Source of the DNA: Calliopum simillimum
Taxonomy: Eukaryota; Arthropoda; Insecta; Diptera; Lauxaniidae
Length of the DNA stretch: 64,000 bases
Reading direction: 5' to 3'
NCBI GenBank assembly: GCA_951812925.1
Contig: OX638369.1
Span: 23,217,329 to 23,281,328, forward strand
A model generated the notes under the pieces. That model was not told the origin of the DNA. It did not search any database and saw nothing but the letters and a program-made list of their open reading frames with translations. Every line of letters starts with the position of its first letter. Positions within the stretch are counted from its first letter, which is position 1. The translations under genes and the position numbers were made by a program. Shown in pieces: positions 11,572 to 22,661 of this stretch.

Positions 11572-13188
11572 TTAAAAGTTCGAGTTTTTCTTCCTCTTTC
11601 TCCAATTCCATTGCTTAGGATCTGCCCTCATTTTAAGGTTTGATTTTCCTACCTTTTTTATGGTAGACGCACATTGTTGGACCAAAGTCTCTACGTTCTC
11701 TAACGTTTTATCTAGTTGCAGGGATTTGATACCATGTTTATTTTCATGCTTTATTGCGCGTGGGATTTTACCAGCTATACACCATTGGGGTAGAGGCTGT
11801 GGTTCATGTTGAGGATTTTCATGCTGGCTCTGATTTGGCCAGCTATCTTCTGAATCATTGCGTTTCTTAATCTGTCGAAAGGCAGTATCCTTGATTGTTG
11901 AGTTTTCTTTCATCACAGTGCGTACCTTAGGTTCATCTTGCAGAATTTCATTTCCCTGTCGATAATTTTCTGCGACTTTGTCCGGGCAAGCTTTTATTAC
12001 TCGTCTAGGCAGCCTATGTCTCTGCACTTGCACTTCTATTGGAGGTGAAAGGAAAATTTCTTTTCTGTGTTCTTCTCGACCTTCCAGTGTCTCCTTTTCG
12101 AGGGTAGTCGAAGGGTTTGAAGAAATAACGGTTCCGACATTTCTTCTTACCATGGGATGCGGGTTTTGTTCGTCTGCTAAAAAATTGTCACCATATCGCG
12201 AGTATTCCGCAAACACTCCTGTCCAGGCTTCCGTTCCCTGAATAGCATGAACCCGGTTCTGCTGATTTTCTTCCATCCGGATAAATTCATACTCTCCGAT
12301 TAGGGTTATTAACTCTTCTAGTGAACTAAATCTATTTCTACTGATGAACAGTCGGTACTCGGGTCGTAGCCCGTCATATATCTTGTCGGTTAAATCGATT
12401 TTCCGAAGTCGTGGATGTTGTGAGCTCAAATTTATAATAGCCAGGATGTAATCCTTTCCCCTTTCGTGAGGACCCTGACGGCGGCAGTAGACTTCATCCT
12501 CCAAGCGGGATAAGTATCTTGCTGGCATAAAGAAACCCACAGCTTCACTGCAGAACTGCCTCCACGTTGATATTTTGTCCCTTTTTATACGCCACCAATC
12601 AGCAGCTTTTCTTTTAAGCAAACTGATCATTGGCAGCAGCAATTTATCCAGCGGGATTTTGTCCAAACGAGCCATTTCCTCTACTTCTTCGATGAAGTTA
12701 AGTATATCTTCTGTGCCTTCATATCTTAAATTCCATTTCCTTACGAGGTCCATCACATCCGCATTGCTAAGATTGGACCTCCCGGCGGGAACATCAATGC
12801 TATTCTCTTCGGCTTCTTCCGTAAGCAGTTTTACTAGGTTTTCGGTGGATTTTCGGCCTCGACGGATTTTGATGAAGGTGCCAAATCTGCGTCGAAGCAC
12901 CTCTACATTTCCATCGGTTTCAAGTCCCAGTTTAGCCATTTCCACGATCAATCGTTCTTTTCTTAGTTGATAGATTGATCCTAAGGAATCTGGACTAAGG
13001 AGTGGTTTATCTGCTGTATGGGTTTTATTTTCTAGTTGCTGTTGAATTCCGTTTATCAGTATTTGTGGGATAGCTGCAGATCCTGACGGTAAATCGCCTT
13101 CCTCTGAGCTATGTCCCTGCTCGGGCGCCATTTGTAACGATTGTTTTGTTCCAGAGGCTGAGGTAGCGTCAGCGGTTGCCATGGTCAA
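11572..13188 (-). CDS. Gag-like capsid protein of the LTR retrotransposon
   Basis: Intact 538-codon frame if the first ATG inside the LTR is used, or 519 codons from the ATG at 13131 (MAPEQGH), which overlaps the primer site. Gag would assemble the virus-like particle in the cytoplasm. The middle (about residues 145-325) looks like a retrotransposon gag/capsid domain: WNLRYEGTEDILNFIEEVEE, KRKAADWWR, STWRQFCSEAVGFF, YCRRQGPHERGKDYILAI, DGLRPEYRLF. The C-terminus is basic and Lys/Arg-rich (NWRKRKKNSNF). I see no CCHC zinc knuckle and no frameshift link to pol. The neighbouring 317 bp has no enzyme domain. The intact frame agrees with the low LTR divergence. Which start is used is unknown. Confidence 0.85.
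   Translation of the reverse strand: MTMATADATSASGTKQSLQMAPEQGHSSEEGDLPSGSAAIPQILINGIQQQLENKTHTADKPLLSPDSLGSIYQLRKERLIVEMAKLGLETDGNVEVLRRRFGTFIKIRRGRKSTENLVKLLTEEAEENSIDVPAGRSNLSNADVMDLVRKWNLRYEGTEDILNFIEEVEEMARLDKIPLDKLLLPMISLLKRKAADWWRIKRDKISTWRQFCSEAVGFFMPARYLSRLEDEVYCRRQGPHERGKDYILAIINLSSQHPRLRKIDLTDKIYDGLRPEYRLFISRNRFSSLEELITLIGEYEFIRMEENQQNRVHAIQGTEAWTGVFAEYSRYGDNFLADEQNPHPMVRRNVGTVISSNPSTTLEKETLEGREEHRKEIFLSPPIEVQVQRHRLPRRVIKACPDKVAENYRQGNEILQDEPKVRTVMKENSTIKDTAFRQIKKRNDSEDSWPNQSQHENPQHEPQPLPQWCIAGKIPRAIKHENKHGIKSLQLDKTLENVETLVQQCASTIKKVGKSNLKMRADPKQWNWRKRKKNSNF
13113..13130 (-). promoter_or_regulatory. Primer binding site, tRNA-Lys type
   Basis: On the minus strand, 2 nt after the 5' LTR end, TGGCGCCCGAGCAGGGAC is complementary to the 3' end of tRNA-Lys(TTT) at 17 of 18 positions, as I remember that tRNA. 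It primes minus-strand DNA synthesis. The ATG of the alternative gag start begins one base upstream of it, so primer site and coding sequence overlap. Confidence 0.88.
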
Positions 13189-13456
13189 CTAAAAGACAAT
13201 CAAACTTTCAGTTTACAAAATACTTTATTTTTATTTATTTAATTTTTAATTGCAAATTATTTTTACATTGGTTTATTTGGGTTTTTCATAAAGAAGTTTA
13301 CAATCGGATAATTTATTTAATTTATTTAATTCGTTTTTATTTTATTTCGCTGGGATACTGCTGGCTGAATTCCTCTTCTCCTGGAATGTCGTCCTGTACT
13401 TGATCCTGGATTTTATGGCAGTTTTCCAGGTGACAATGGGTTTTGGTTATTGACTA

Positions 13457-14562
13457 CGGGTACTGAAATGATACTATATTGAGTATCCAGCACCGTGGAT
13501 AAACCTCTGGTCACTTAAGGTGCCAGGAGCCTTTGTGGAAGATATACAAGATCTTCCAGGCAACTACAATCCTATGATCACGGGTACTGAAATGATACTA
13601 TATTGAGTATCCAGCACCGTGGATAATCCTCTGGTCACTTAAGGTGCCAGGATCCTGTGTGGAAGATATACAAGATCTTCCAGGCGACTACAATCCTATG
13701 ATCACGGGAACTGAAATGATACTATATGGAGTATCCAGCACCGTGGATAATCCTCTGGTCACTTAAGGTGCCAGGAGCCTGTGTGGAAGATATACAAGAT
13801 CTTCCAGGCGACTACAATCCTATGATCACGGGTACTGAAATGATACTATATGGAGTATCCAGCACCGTGGATAATTCTCTGGTCACTTAAGGTGCCAGGA
13901 GCCTGTGTGGAAGATATACAAGATCTTCCAGGCGACTACAATCCTATGATCACGGATGCTGAAATGATACTATATGGAGTATCCAGCACCGTGGATAATC
14001 CTCTGGTCACTTAAGGTGCCAGGAGCCTGTGTGGAAGATATACAAGATCTTCCAGGCGACTACAATCTATGATCACGGGTACTGAAATGATACTATATGG
14101 AGTATCCAGCACCGTGGATAATCCTCTGGTCACTTTAGGTGCCAGGAGCCTATGTGGAAGATATACAAGATCTTCCAGGCGACTACAATCCTATGATCAC
14201 GGGTACTGAAATGATACTATATGGAGTATCCAGCACCGTGGATAATCCTCTGGTCACTTAAGGTGCCAGGAGCCTATGTGGAAGATATACAAGATCTTCC
14301 AGGCGACTACAATCCTATGATCACGGGTACTGAAATGATACTATATGGAGTATCCAGCACCGTGGATAAATCTCTGGTCACTTAAGGTGCCAGGAGCCTG
14401 TGTGGAAGATATACAAGATCTTCCAGGCGACTACAATCCTACGATCACGGGTACTGAAATGATACTATATGGAGTATCCAGCACCGTGGATAATCCTCTG
14501 GTCACTTAAGGTACCAGGAGCCTGTGTGGAAGATATACAAGATCTCCCAGGTGATTACAGTT
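13457..14562. repeat. Nine tandem ~124-bp repeats in the 5' LTR
   Basis: Same array as in the left LTR, with the same short unit and the same variant units (for example CGGATGCTG in unit five). It lies downstream of the TATA box on the minus strand, so it would be transcribed into the leader of the element RNA. Confidence 0.95.
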
Positions 14563-14720
14563 TAACAAACTACCCTAAGATACCTAGGAATACGAGGCCT
14601 TTGCACTACTACCCTTTGGCATTCAATGTTTAAAACATCAAGATTATTTTTATTTAACTTTGATGTTGTCGCACTGAATGTTTGGCTGTGACTGCCTGCC
14701 TTCTGTGTTTGACGTCGTGC

Positions 14721-14727
14721 TTTTATA
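14721..14727 (-). promoter_or_regulatory. TATA box of the LTR promoter
   Basis: TATAAAA on the minus strand in the sequence GACTATAAAAGCACG. Transcription would start ~25-30 bp downstream, near 14695. The U3 region would then be only ~270 bp and the 5' leader ~1.5 kb. An identical box lies at 11014-11020 in the other LTR. Confidence 0.65.
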
Positions 14728-14965
14728 GTCGTGAGCCGCGGCCAGTTTGTTGTGTTTTTCACTGTGTGTGTGTATATGTGTGACGACAATGCATTTGTTG
14801 TTGCCTATATGCATGTGAGTAAGTTATTGAGGGAAGATTTATTTGAAGTACTGTTGGTTTTTGTTACTGTTTTTGGTGTTTTTCTTTGTTTGTGGAATAT
14901 TCATATTGAATATTTATGATATGTTATTATATTATATTGTGACGTCATTAGGGACGTTACAACTG

Positions 14966-15969
14966 TAAGCAAGTTTTTTGCTAGAAAATAAGCACAATTT
15001 GCTTAAAAAATATACGTTATCCAAAAAAGTATGCAATGATTTCTGCAAAAATATTCACACTCTTACATGCACACTTTAAAGTTCACTTCAACAATAGCAA
15101 CAAAACAAAATTCAACTCTCTGCTGCATGCAACACTCCGCACACTTGCAGCAACAGCAGCAGCAATTTCATGCATTCTTGATTAATGTTCGTAGCACCAT
15201 AAAAGCAGATGATGATGATTAACAAGTTCTGGAAGCGTTCAACTGCCCACCATGCCATAACAAACAACAAAATTTCTCTACCTTGGAGCATAAAACAAAA
15301 GTTTGCGCAATGTAAATTTTTTGAGGCGCAAAGAAAATTCCCCGACCAATTCAAAAATTTTAAACTCATTGTGCTATGTGTAGATATAAAAGCCCTAACG
15401 GAGTTTATACATCCAACCATTCATTCATCCATCGTCCATCCAACCATCCATCTATCCATCGTTCATCGTTGCTTCTCTTCTATCGGTTGTAAATTAACTC
15501 GATGAACCAACCTAACCGAGTAACGAGTAATAACCAGCAACAGCAACAACAAAATTAACATTAACAGCAACAACAATGCAAGCAGCACAATAACGCGTCA
15601 AGTTGTCCAGTCCAGCATACTACACTCTATACTTGCGTAGACTTTTCCATCATACAAAATGTTATTCCCACCAGGGGCAAATTGTTCCATCAATAGCATG
15701 AATAAGCATTTACATTGAGCGAAAATTTGTGGAGGGAAGTTATTGCAAGAGGCGTATTTTCAGACAATGGCAGAGTTTGAGAAGACTTGAGACACACTCT
15801 TGATACAGTGCTTGCAAATAGAAGCCATTGAACCTGGTGGTTGTGATCAAATGGAAGTTGGGAGCTAGAAGAGCGTTGACGAGCGATATTAAGATGTCTT
15901 AGGAGTATTCACGACTTGAAGAAGCGCTCTAAACAAATGATTTGTGAGGAATACGTTGATTTTAAACAT
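14966..15969. other. Non-coding stretch with CCAT-rich microsatellite
   Basis: No gene. A CCAT/CCAAC microsatellite lies at about 15408-15470 and CAA/CAG runs near 15535-15580. Short frames over the microsatellite are artefacts. Confidence 0.5.
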
Positions 15970-15971
15970 TA

Positions 15972-17485
15972 GACTGACCCAAAAAAACTAAATGTGTTCC
16001 GATCTTAGGTGCTCAACACTCAAAATGTTTGGTAGGGTCTAGAAACTACGTATGTAAATTTTGGTAAAAAAATATTGAGATTTAGCACTCGCGCAAGCTC
16101 GATAAGTAGCGCTGCCTTGATCGTACGATAATGGGGTTCTTTCAGCCCGTGGAAATTGATAAAAAAGGATTGGAAAAATTTTTTTTCTATCCTACTTTAT
16201 GTTTTCGAGGTCGCAGAAGACAATGGCATTGCCAGTTTTTGGAAAAGATTCCAAGATTTCAAGATATTTAAGATATCTCTCGAAAAAAAAAAAAAAAAAT
16301 TGATGACAAAATCTTCTCGAGATATCGGCCACAGACTGAACCGCCGTCCTGTCGAATTATTGTTCATTACAAGTCACTGGAGATATCTGCTGATTTTACG
16401 CTATTATCATTGGTTTTTGAGATCATACCTTGTACTTTCGATGTCGCTGGAGATGCTGGAACATTTATTTTCACGATAAAATGCAAATGTTTCAACACAT
16501 TCAAGATAATCCTATGATAAATTTCCCTAGTGGGATTTCCAATGAAAAGCAGAACTAACTCTAAAACCTCGACACAAATTTTCCGCGCATGATTCATCTG
16601 CAGCTAGTGATTGATGACCATCGCGGTTTTCTTCTGGAAAGGTGCCAATAAGTCCCAAATTTTTCTATCTTCAACTGAAAAATTTGGGAGATATTGGCAC
16701 CTTTCCAGAAGAAAATCGCGATGGTCATCAATCACTAGCTCCAGATGAATCATGCGCGGAAAAATTATGTCGAAGTTTTAGAGCTAGTTCTGCTTTTCAT
16801 TAGAAATCCTACTAGGGAAATTTATCATAGGAATATCTTGAATGTGTTGAAACATTTGCATTTTATCGTGAAAATAAATGTTCCAGCATCTCCAGCGACA
16901 TCGAAAGTACAAGGTAGGATCTCAAAAACCAATGATAATAGCGTAAAATCCGCAGATATCTCCAATGACTTGTAATGAACAATAATTCGACAGGACGGCG
17001 GTTCAGTCTGTGGCCGATATCTCGAGAAGATTTTGTCAAAAAGTATTGTGCGACCACTCATTTTGTTCGTCATAATCTAGGCTACAAGACTAGTATCCGA
17101 GAAAAAAAAAAAATTTTCCTACGATTAATGTCAATTTAATCTAACAAAAATCTCAAATTTTTTTTTTTTTTTTCGAGAGATATTTTAAATATCTTGAAAT
17201 CTTGGAATCTTTCCCAAAAACTGGCAATGCCATTGTCTTCAGCGACCTCGAAGACATAAAGTTGGATAGAAAAAAAAATTGTTCCAATCGTTTTTTGTCA
17301 ATTTCCACGGGCTGAAAGAACCCCATTCTCGTACGGTCAAGGCAGCGCTACTTATCGAGCTTGCGCGAGTGCTAAATCTCAATATTTTTTTACCAAAATT
17401 TACATACGTAGTTTCTAGACCCTACCGAACATTTTGAGTGCTGAGCACCTAAGATCGGAACAACTTTAGTTTTTTTGGGTCAGTC
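15972..17485. mobile_element. Large TA-flanked fold-back element with ~700-bp arms
   Basis: GACTGACCCAAAAAAACTAA at 15972 is mirrored by TTAGTTTTTTTGGGTCAGTC ending at 17485, and both ends abut TA. The arms stay complementary up to a short loop near 16665-16676, where CCCAAATTTTTC and GAAAAATTTGGG meet. The right arm is ~120 bp longer because of a stretch at about 17050-17170 that is missing from the left. Overlapping frames in the arms (for example 16367-16597 and 16745-16975) mirror each other because of the symmetry and are not genes. There is no transposase. Confidence 0.85.
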
Positions 17486-18330
17486 TATTAGTCTATTAGA
17501 CATATTGTGTGGAAAATTCTTCTTAACTAGTGGATGGTGAAAGGTCAAATAGTATAAAATTTATAGAAGAGTCTGACATAAATTTATTACAGAACTATGT
17601 ACGATCATTCTCTTTCCTACTTCTAAGTTTTGAAGCATTTGGTGAAGAATGATAGGAAATAAATTCTGCAGAATTTAATAATAATTCCACCCGTTTGGAT
17701 TGGAGTTATTATGGAGAAAGATTAAAAATAATTTTGGAGATGAACTTGGGACGACCCGACACATTTCGGTCCATTTTCTGAAAAAACTGGTATAGCACCA
17801 TTCCGAAGGTCAGAAAGTAATTTTTTTGATGACCATGGAGAGACCCAGTTTTTTTGGGACTGTATATATATGGAATAGTTCAGAGAAAAAAATTCAGAAA
17901 TAAATTGTGAACATAAACATAGATTGACCCATCTGCATGAGGCCTGTACTACAAAAAAAAAAAAAAAATTTTTTAACATGTTTTTTGACATCGGCAACTT
18001 GGCTGTTTTTGTCTGTAAGCAATATAGCAATCGGTGGAAAAAAGTCGGATATAAATTTTGACCATTTTAACGGGTCTTTTCATCCGACTTGAGCCTGCAA
18101 TCGGCAGAGGAAGGTTGGAAATAGATTTTGAAAAATACCGTCATGTAACGGCCTTTTCTCCAAAATAAAGTATCTCATAATCCAATTGAGAACGATCGGA
18201 AATAAGTTTTGGATATTACCAAGGGGCAACTCGACTCTTTAAGCTTGTAAGTTATACAACAATAGGTAGAGAAAGTCACATAAAAAATTTTGAACATGTT
18301 CATGAGTCGACCTGTCCGTTTTGGTGGAAG
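17486..18330. repeat. Highly degenerate tandem repeat, unit ~80-90 bp
   Basis: Recurring phrases GGAAATAAATTTTGAAC, AATCGGTGGAAAAAAGTCGG and GGGTCGACC-like blocks suggest an old tandem array. Unit borders cannot be fixed by eye. Confidence 0.4.
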
Positions 18331-20970
18331 GGCGTGACTTTTCGAGAGATGAGGGTTTTTCCCTTTAATCCCAATTGTCTCGTTACGCATATGGCAAAGT
18401 GTTAAAAAGCAATCCAAAACAGGATTTCGAGGGCTTTACTGAGAAATCCGCACTTGGGAACGTGTTCCCACGATCCAACGTAAGTCGAGTCGTACATGGT
18501 AAAGTAGCCATAGCAACCTTGGGTAGGACTACTTCTCCCAAGAAAGTCTTGAAGTTGAAGAAACGTCTTCCACAATCCATGATAAATCGACATGGGTGAT
18601 TAGTCCCAGGCAGATCAGAGTCATAATAACAGTAGCGTATTGCTACGAAATCTAACTAGAGTTTATTCTGGTACCACGGGAGTCAGTAGACCTTTGAAGT
18701 ATCCGGTTCGCTAGATATTCCAACTGACTATTGGAATGAACGTTTGGAAAGTTTTGTGTTGCCTGTGGCTTAGACCTAAATCGTAAGAAGAGTTTGGAAG
18801 CTCGGTGTGGAGTTGCGTTCTCAACTGGGTGTCATGACTCAAAAAATAGCAGAGGTTTAGATAGTTCTCATTTCCCCACCATTGGAAGGAATTGTGTCTG
18901 ATCGCATGATTCTAAAAATGGAAACCAACCATCGCGATTGACGTCTGAAAAAAATTTACCCATTCCTTTTTCTCTTTGTTTTGTCATATTTCGTTCAACT
19001 GCGAGCGACAGCTAAGGAATAGTTGCTGTATTTGAAAAATGTTTTTCAGCAATTACTCGATTGGGAAAGTCTGAATATAATTTTTGGAAGGTCTAAATTT
19101 TCAAACTCGTTTTCCTGATCGATATGTGGAAAGTAAAAAAAAACTTACTTAGAAAATTGCAAGAGCCTCAATAGGATGATTTCGAACATTAGCGTTTGAG
19201 TTAGTAAAATTTCAACTTAATTTTGATCTACTTTGTAGAAGTATGACCCAAAATTCTGATGCTTTCTATAAAAACTAATATTTTGTGCAGTGTAGTATTT
19301 GAAAAAGTGCCACTTGCATGTACATAGTAAGAGAGACGACTATGTTTATGCGCCTAAGTTAATATTAACTGGAAAACTTTATGGGCTTGATGATGAAATA
19401 TTAAAATAAACTTCATTTAACAATATCTCGAGCATTGTCCACATGCCACGCACTGCTGTGCGCCAGTTAAGGCATGAGCCCATTGTAGGCATTTCCCAGT
19501 TGAGTTTATACATCAGTCAGTAGTCTGAAATATGTCAAAGTTGCCAACATTTTTATTTTTCAAGAATATCAAGAAGAGCTGCATGCGCAGCAAAAAGTTG
19601 AAACTAAAAACATTTCCCTAAAAAAGTGGCAACTCTAAACTTTTAGTAACAAGCCATGTTAAAGTTTCATCGCTACCCTGGTCCTCTTTGTTGGCAACAT
19701 GAATTTGAGTAGAAAATTTGTTTTCGGCAAATGGCTGTAGGCTGCTTTGTTGCATCAAAACTCAACAACGCAACTCTAACACTGGGACACAGGACGCATT
19801 TTTTGTTTTGCTGTGTGTGTGAATTTTGTTGCTGCCTCGTTGGTTTCCTCTCTGCAATAAAATGGTGTCAAAATAACACTGAATACTGGGTATGGTAGCT
19901 GCAACAGCAACGAGAACGCAGTGCAACAACAGCAATGCCGTTGCATTGTTGACCCATGTCTCGCTGCTACCCCTTGAGTCATAGGGGTTTTTTAGCTTTT
20001 GTTTGTTTTAGAATTTGTTTATGGCACAAAATGTTTACAAATGGATGGATGTGGATGATGCTGATGCGGCGGTTGCATTACAATGGGAAAAATTTTCCAT
20101 TTGTCTTGTAAATTATTTTTTTTCGTTGTTGTTGTTGGATTGTTTTTGAAAATACATTGGTTTTGTTGCTGCTGCTGTACAGTAATAATGCGGTAAGGTT
20201 TTTGTTTTATGCGTAATAAAAAGAAAGTAGAATGGGTGATGCTTTTTTTGAACTTAAAAGCTGTGAAAGGGTTAAAAACTTGTATGTTGAAAGTTATGTT
20301 GATGGAAAAGTCTTTTGATGAATTAAAGCAAAGGAAATTCGGTTGTGTTTCAGTGTCAAACTTAGCTTGATAATTGAGTTGTGTAGCTTTTCCTCATTTC
20401 AAAATTCGAAAAAAACAATACATTAAACACACGATTAGCAAAAGTAATGTCATAGTATGAATTTTCTTCCACATTGTTTTAAATGAAAAAGTTTGCTTGC
20501 AACTGTAGAATTGATGACAGTAAGTTGAAAAAATGATATTGTTCAAATGGTTACCTCTTGAGTTGATGAAAATTTGTGCTTATTTTATATCATTTTGAAT
20601 GATTGTTCGTAAAAATCTGGTCCTTCCTTTACAGGAGCTATTAAAACTGCAATAACTGCTTTATTGAAAGTAGCATTGGTCTCACATATATAAGCCTAGA
20701 GAAAAGGATGGAGCAAAGCTCAATTCTAGTTCAAGAAAAGAATCAAATCAGAGCTAAGCTACAAGAATGATTTGATATAGTACTCGACTAATGCGGGATC
20801 GATCACAACTTTAAATATTCATACCAAAAAGAAAACTTTTCAACAAAAAAACTTCGTTTAAATGCGCTTAATGGAATCTACAACTAGAATACACAGTCCC
20901 AAAATTGAGAGCTGCGCATTCTATACAAAAGCTGGAAAAGCATAACTCAGCCCTTGGATGTATGTACATA
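18331..20970. other. Non-coding stretch
   Basis: No gene or element recognised. CA/CAG-rich patches lie near 19895-19945 and TTG-rich runs near 20125-20180. Short frames are not supported. Confidence 0.5.
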
Positions 20971-21083
20971 TAGGGTGTTTTTTTTAGAGGTATAGAACTT
21001 CGAATTGAAATAAAACACAAGACAGACGTTTCAATGTCCATCAATTTGGCTTTATTGGAAGGATAATTTTATGCCATTAATGT

Positions 21084-22178
21084 TTAAATATGATTTCTGC
21101 TGGCTCGAATAAAGCCAATTCTACAGGTCCAATTTTCAACCACTTTTTCGAGCATATGGGGCCGTATGTCGGCAATAACGCCACGAATATTGGCTTCCAA
21201 GTCCCCTAACGTTCCTGGTTTGTTGGCGTAGACGAGCGACTTCACATATCCCCAAAGAAAATAATCCAATGGCGTCAAATCACACGATCTTGGTGGCCAA
21301 TTGACAGGTCCATTCCGCGAAATTATGCGCTCATCGAATATTTCCTTCAATAAATCGATTGTGACGTGCTCGAATATTTCCTTCAATAAATCGATTGTGA
21401 CGTGCGCTGTGTGGCATGTAGCGCCGTCTTGTTGGAACCAGAATTCATCCACATTCATGCCATCCAATTCGGGAACAAAATAGTCGGTTATCATGGCTCT
21501 ATACCGGTCTCCATTAACGGTAACTGACTCTCCAGCATTATTTCGGAAGAAGTATGGCCCAATGACTCCACCAGCCCATAGAGCACACCAAACAGTCAGT
21601 TTTTGTGGATGTAATGGCGTCTCAAGGGTCTCATGTGGATTTTCTTCACTCCAAATGCGGCAATTTTGCTTGGCTACGTCAATTCAACCAAAAATTAGCC
21701 TCATCACTGAACAAAATTTTGCGATGAAAATCAGCATCGAGATCAATCTCATTTTCGGCCCATACACCAAAATCACGACGCATTGCATGGTCTCGCGGCT
21801 TTAATTCTTGCACAAGCTGGATCTTGTAAGGTCGTAAGCCAAGATCTTTGCGCAAAATCTTCCATAAAGTTGATGGACAAAGCTCCAATTGCTGTGCACG
21901 GTGGCGAATCGATTCATTCGGGTCCTCTTCAACATTTTGCTCTACAGCGGCAATTGTTTCTTCGGTGCGCACTGTTCGACGTCTCTGCGGATGTACGCAT
22001 CACATAGAGTAAACGTAGTGCGAAAACGATCCATGGTTAACCGAATTAATTGCTCTGATGGACGATTATGTCGACTATAAAATGGACGGAGCTTGCGGTA
22101 AACTTCGCGAACTGAACCATTATTTTCGAAATAAATTTGCACGATTTGCAAGCGCTGTTCTTTTGTCAACCTGTTCAT
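21084..22178 (-). pseudogene. mariner transposase pseudogene, DD41D rosa-like
   Basis: The start MNRLTKEQRLQIVQIYFENN at 22178 is the typical N-terminus with the first helix-turn-helix. A second DNA-binding part reads ESIRHRAQQLELCPSTLWKI. The catalytic residues are the Asp of LFSDEANFWLN, the Asp of FQQDGATCHTA and the first Asp of SCDLTPLDYFLWG. Breaks: a frameshift near 21960-21990 and a stop or shift just after FWLN (~21678). Between the second and third Asp a 12-codon tandem duplication (EHVTIDLLKEIF repeated) stretches the spacing from the family's 41 to about 53 residues, which should ruin the active site. The family is known from Ceratitis rosa and other flies. Longest open piece 21084-21494. 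Confidence 0.92.
21334..21405 (-). repeat. 36-bp in-frame tandem duplication inside the transposase
   Basis: Two perfect adjacent copies of a 36-bp unit beginning TCGAATATTTCCTTCAATAA (21334-21369 and 21370-21405). It adds 12 residues between two catalytic aspartates. Perfect identity of the copies shows the duplication is recent. Confidence 0.95.
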
Positions 22179-22292
22179 GAGGAAATGGCAAACCAAACTA
22201 AACATAAGTGACATTAGAGTTGCCAGATTTGACCACAAAATGCCAGTTTTATTTCTATTCGAAAAACAAACCTCTAAAAAAAACACCCTTTA

Positions 22293-22406
22293 TAAAGCAA
22301 CTGTTAAACCCATTATTACCTACAAAGCATCCATATGATATAAAAAAGTGCAAAAAAGCGGCGAAAGGCAAACTTTGTCCATGAATGGCTTTTGATTCAA
22401 ACTTTT
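22293..22406. other. Short non-coding spacer
   Basis: Nothing recognised. Confidence 0.5.
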
Positions 22407-22661
22407 TGCACTTCAGTCAAGCCAACACTGAACTATCACTGCGGTGAAATGGATCGTCCTACCTAAAAGTGTCTTCTCAGTTGAACTTCTTATAGAAAGT
22501 TTTTTTGGAGTTTTTTGAACACTGTTAAGAAAAAATTAAAAAAATCTGTCGGGCCGTTTTTAAAAAATCCATATAAATCGAAAAAATCATAAAAAATGCT
22601 TAAAATCAACAAATAACTACAACAACAAATAACACTGCAGTATATTGAAAATTTTGTCTGT

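Larger units (their letters stand above)
13133..14961 (-). repeat. 5' LTR of the gag-only retrotransposon
   Basis: 1829 bp, collinear with the left LTR at a fixed offset of 3707 bp and without indels. On the minus strand it holds a TATAAAA box, a downstream leader with the nine-repeat array, and the first 19 codons of the long gag frame near its end. Confidence 0.95.
9422..14965 (-). mobile_element. Young gag-only LTR retrotransposon (Ty3/gypsy-type) with 4-bp target duplication
   Basis: Two direct LTRs of exactly 1829 bp (9426-11254 and 13133-14961), each TGTAACG...CGTTACA, bracket a 1878-bp interior. Flanking ACTG at 9422-9425 and 14962-14965 is a perfect 4-bp duplication. On the minus strand the order is 5' LTR, tRNA-Lys-type primer site, gag-like ORF, ~300 bp non-coding, polypurine tract, 3' LTR. 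There is no protease, RT, RNase H or integrase, so the copy must be mobilised in trans if it moves. The LTRs differ at only 5 positions (~0.3%) with no indels, so insertion is recent. Confidence 0.95.
20971..22292 (-). mobile_element. rosa-like (DD41D) mariner element, inactive
   Basis: Inverted ends AGGGTGTTTTTTTTAGAGGT (near 20972) and ACCTCTAAAAAAAACACCCT (near 22270-22289), with TA-rich flanks. The length of ~1.32 kb is normal. The minus strand carries a transposase pseudogene with DD41D-family signatures. Confidence 0.88.

Noticed and set aside
11978..12970. Plus-strand frames of 87 and 131 codons
   Set aside because: Antisense shadows of the gag frame.
16156..17073. Mirror-image short proteins on both strands
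   Set aside because: The palindromic arms of the fold-back generate the same frames twice. No transposase motif is present.
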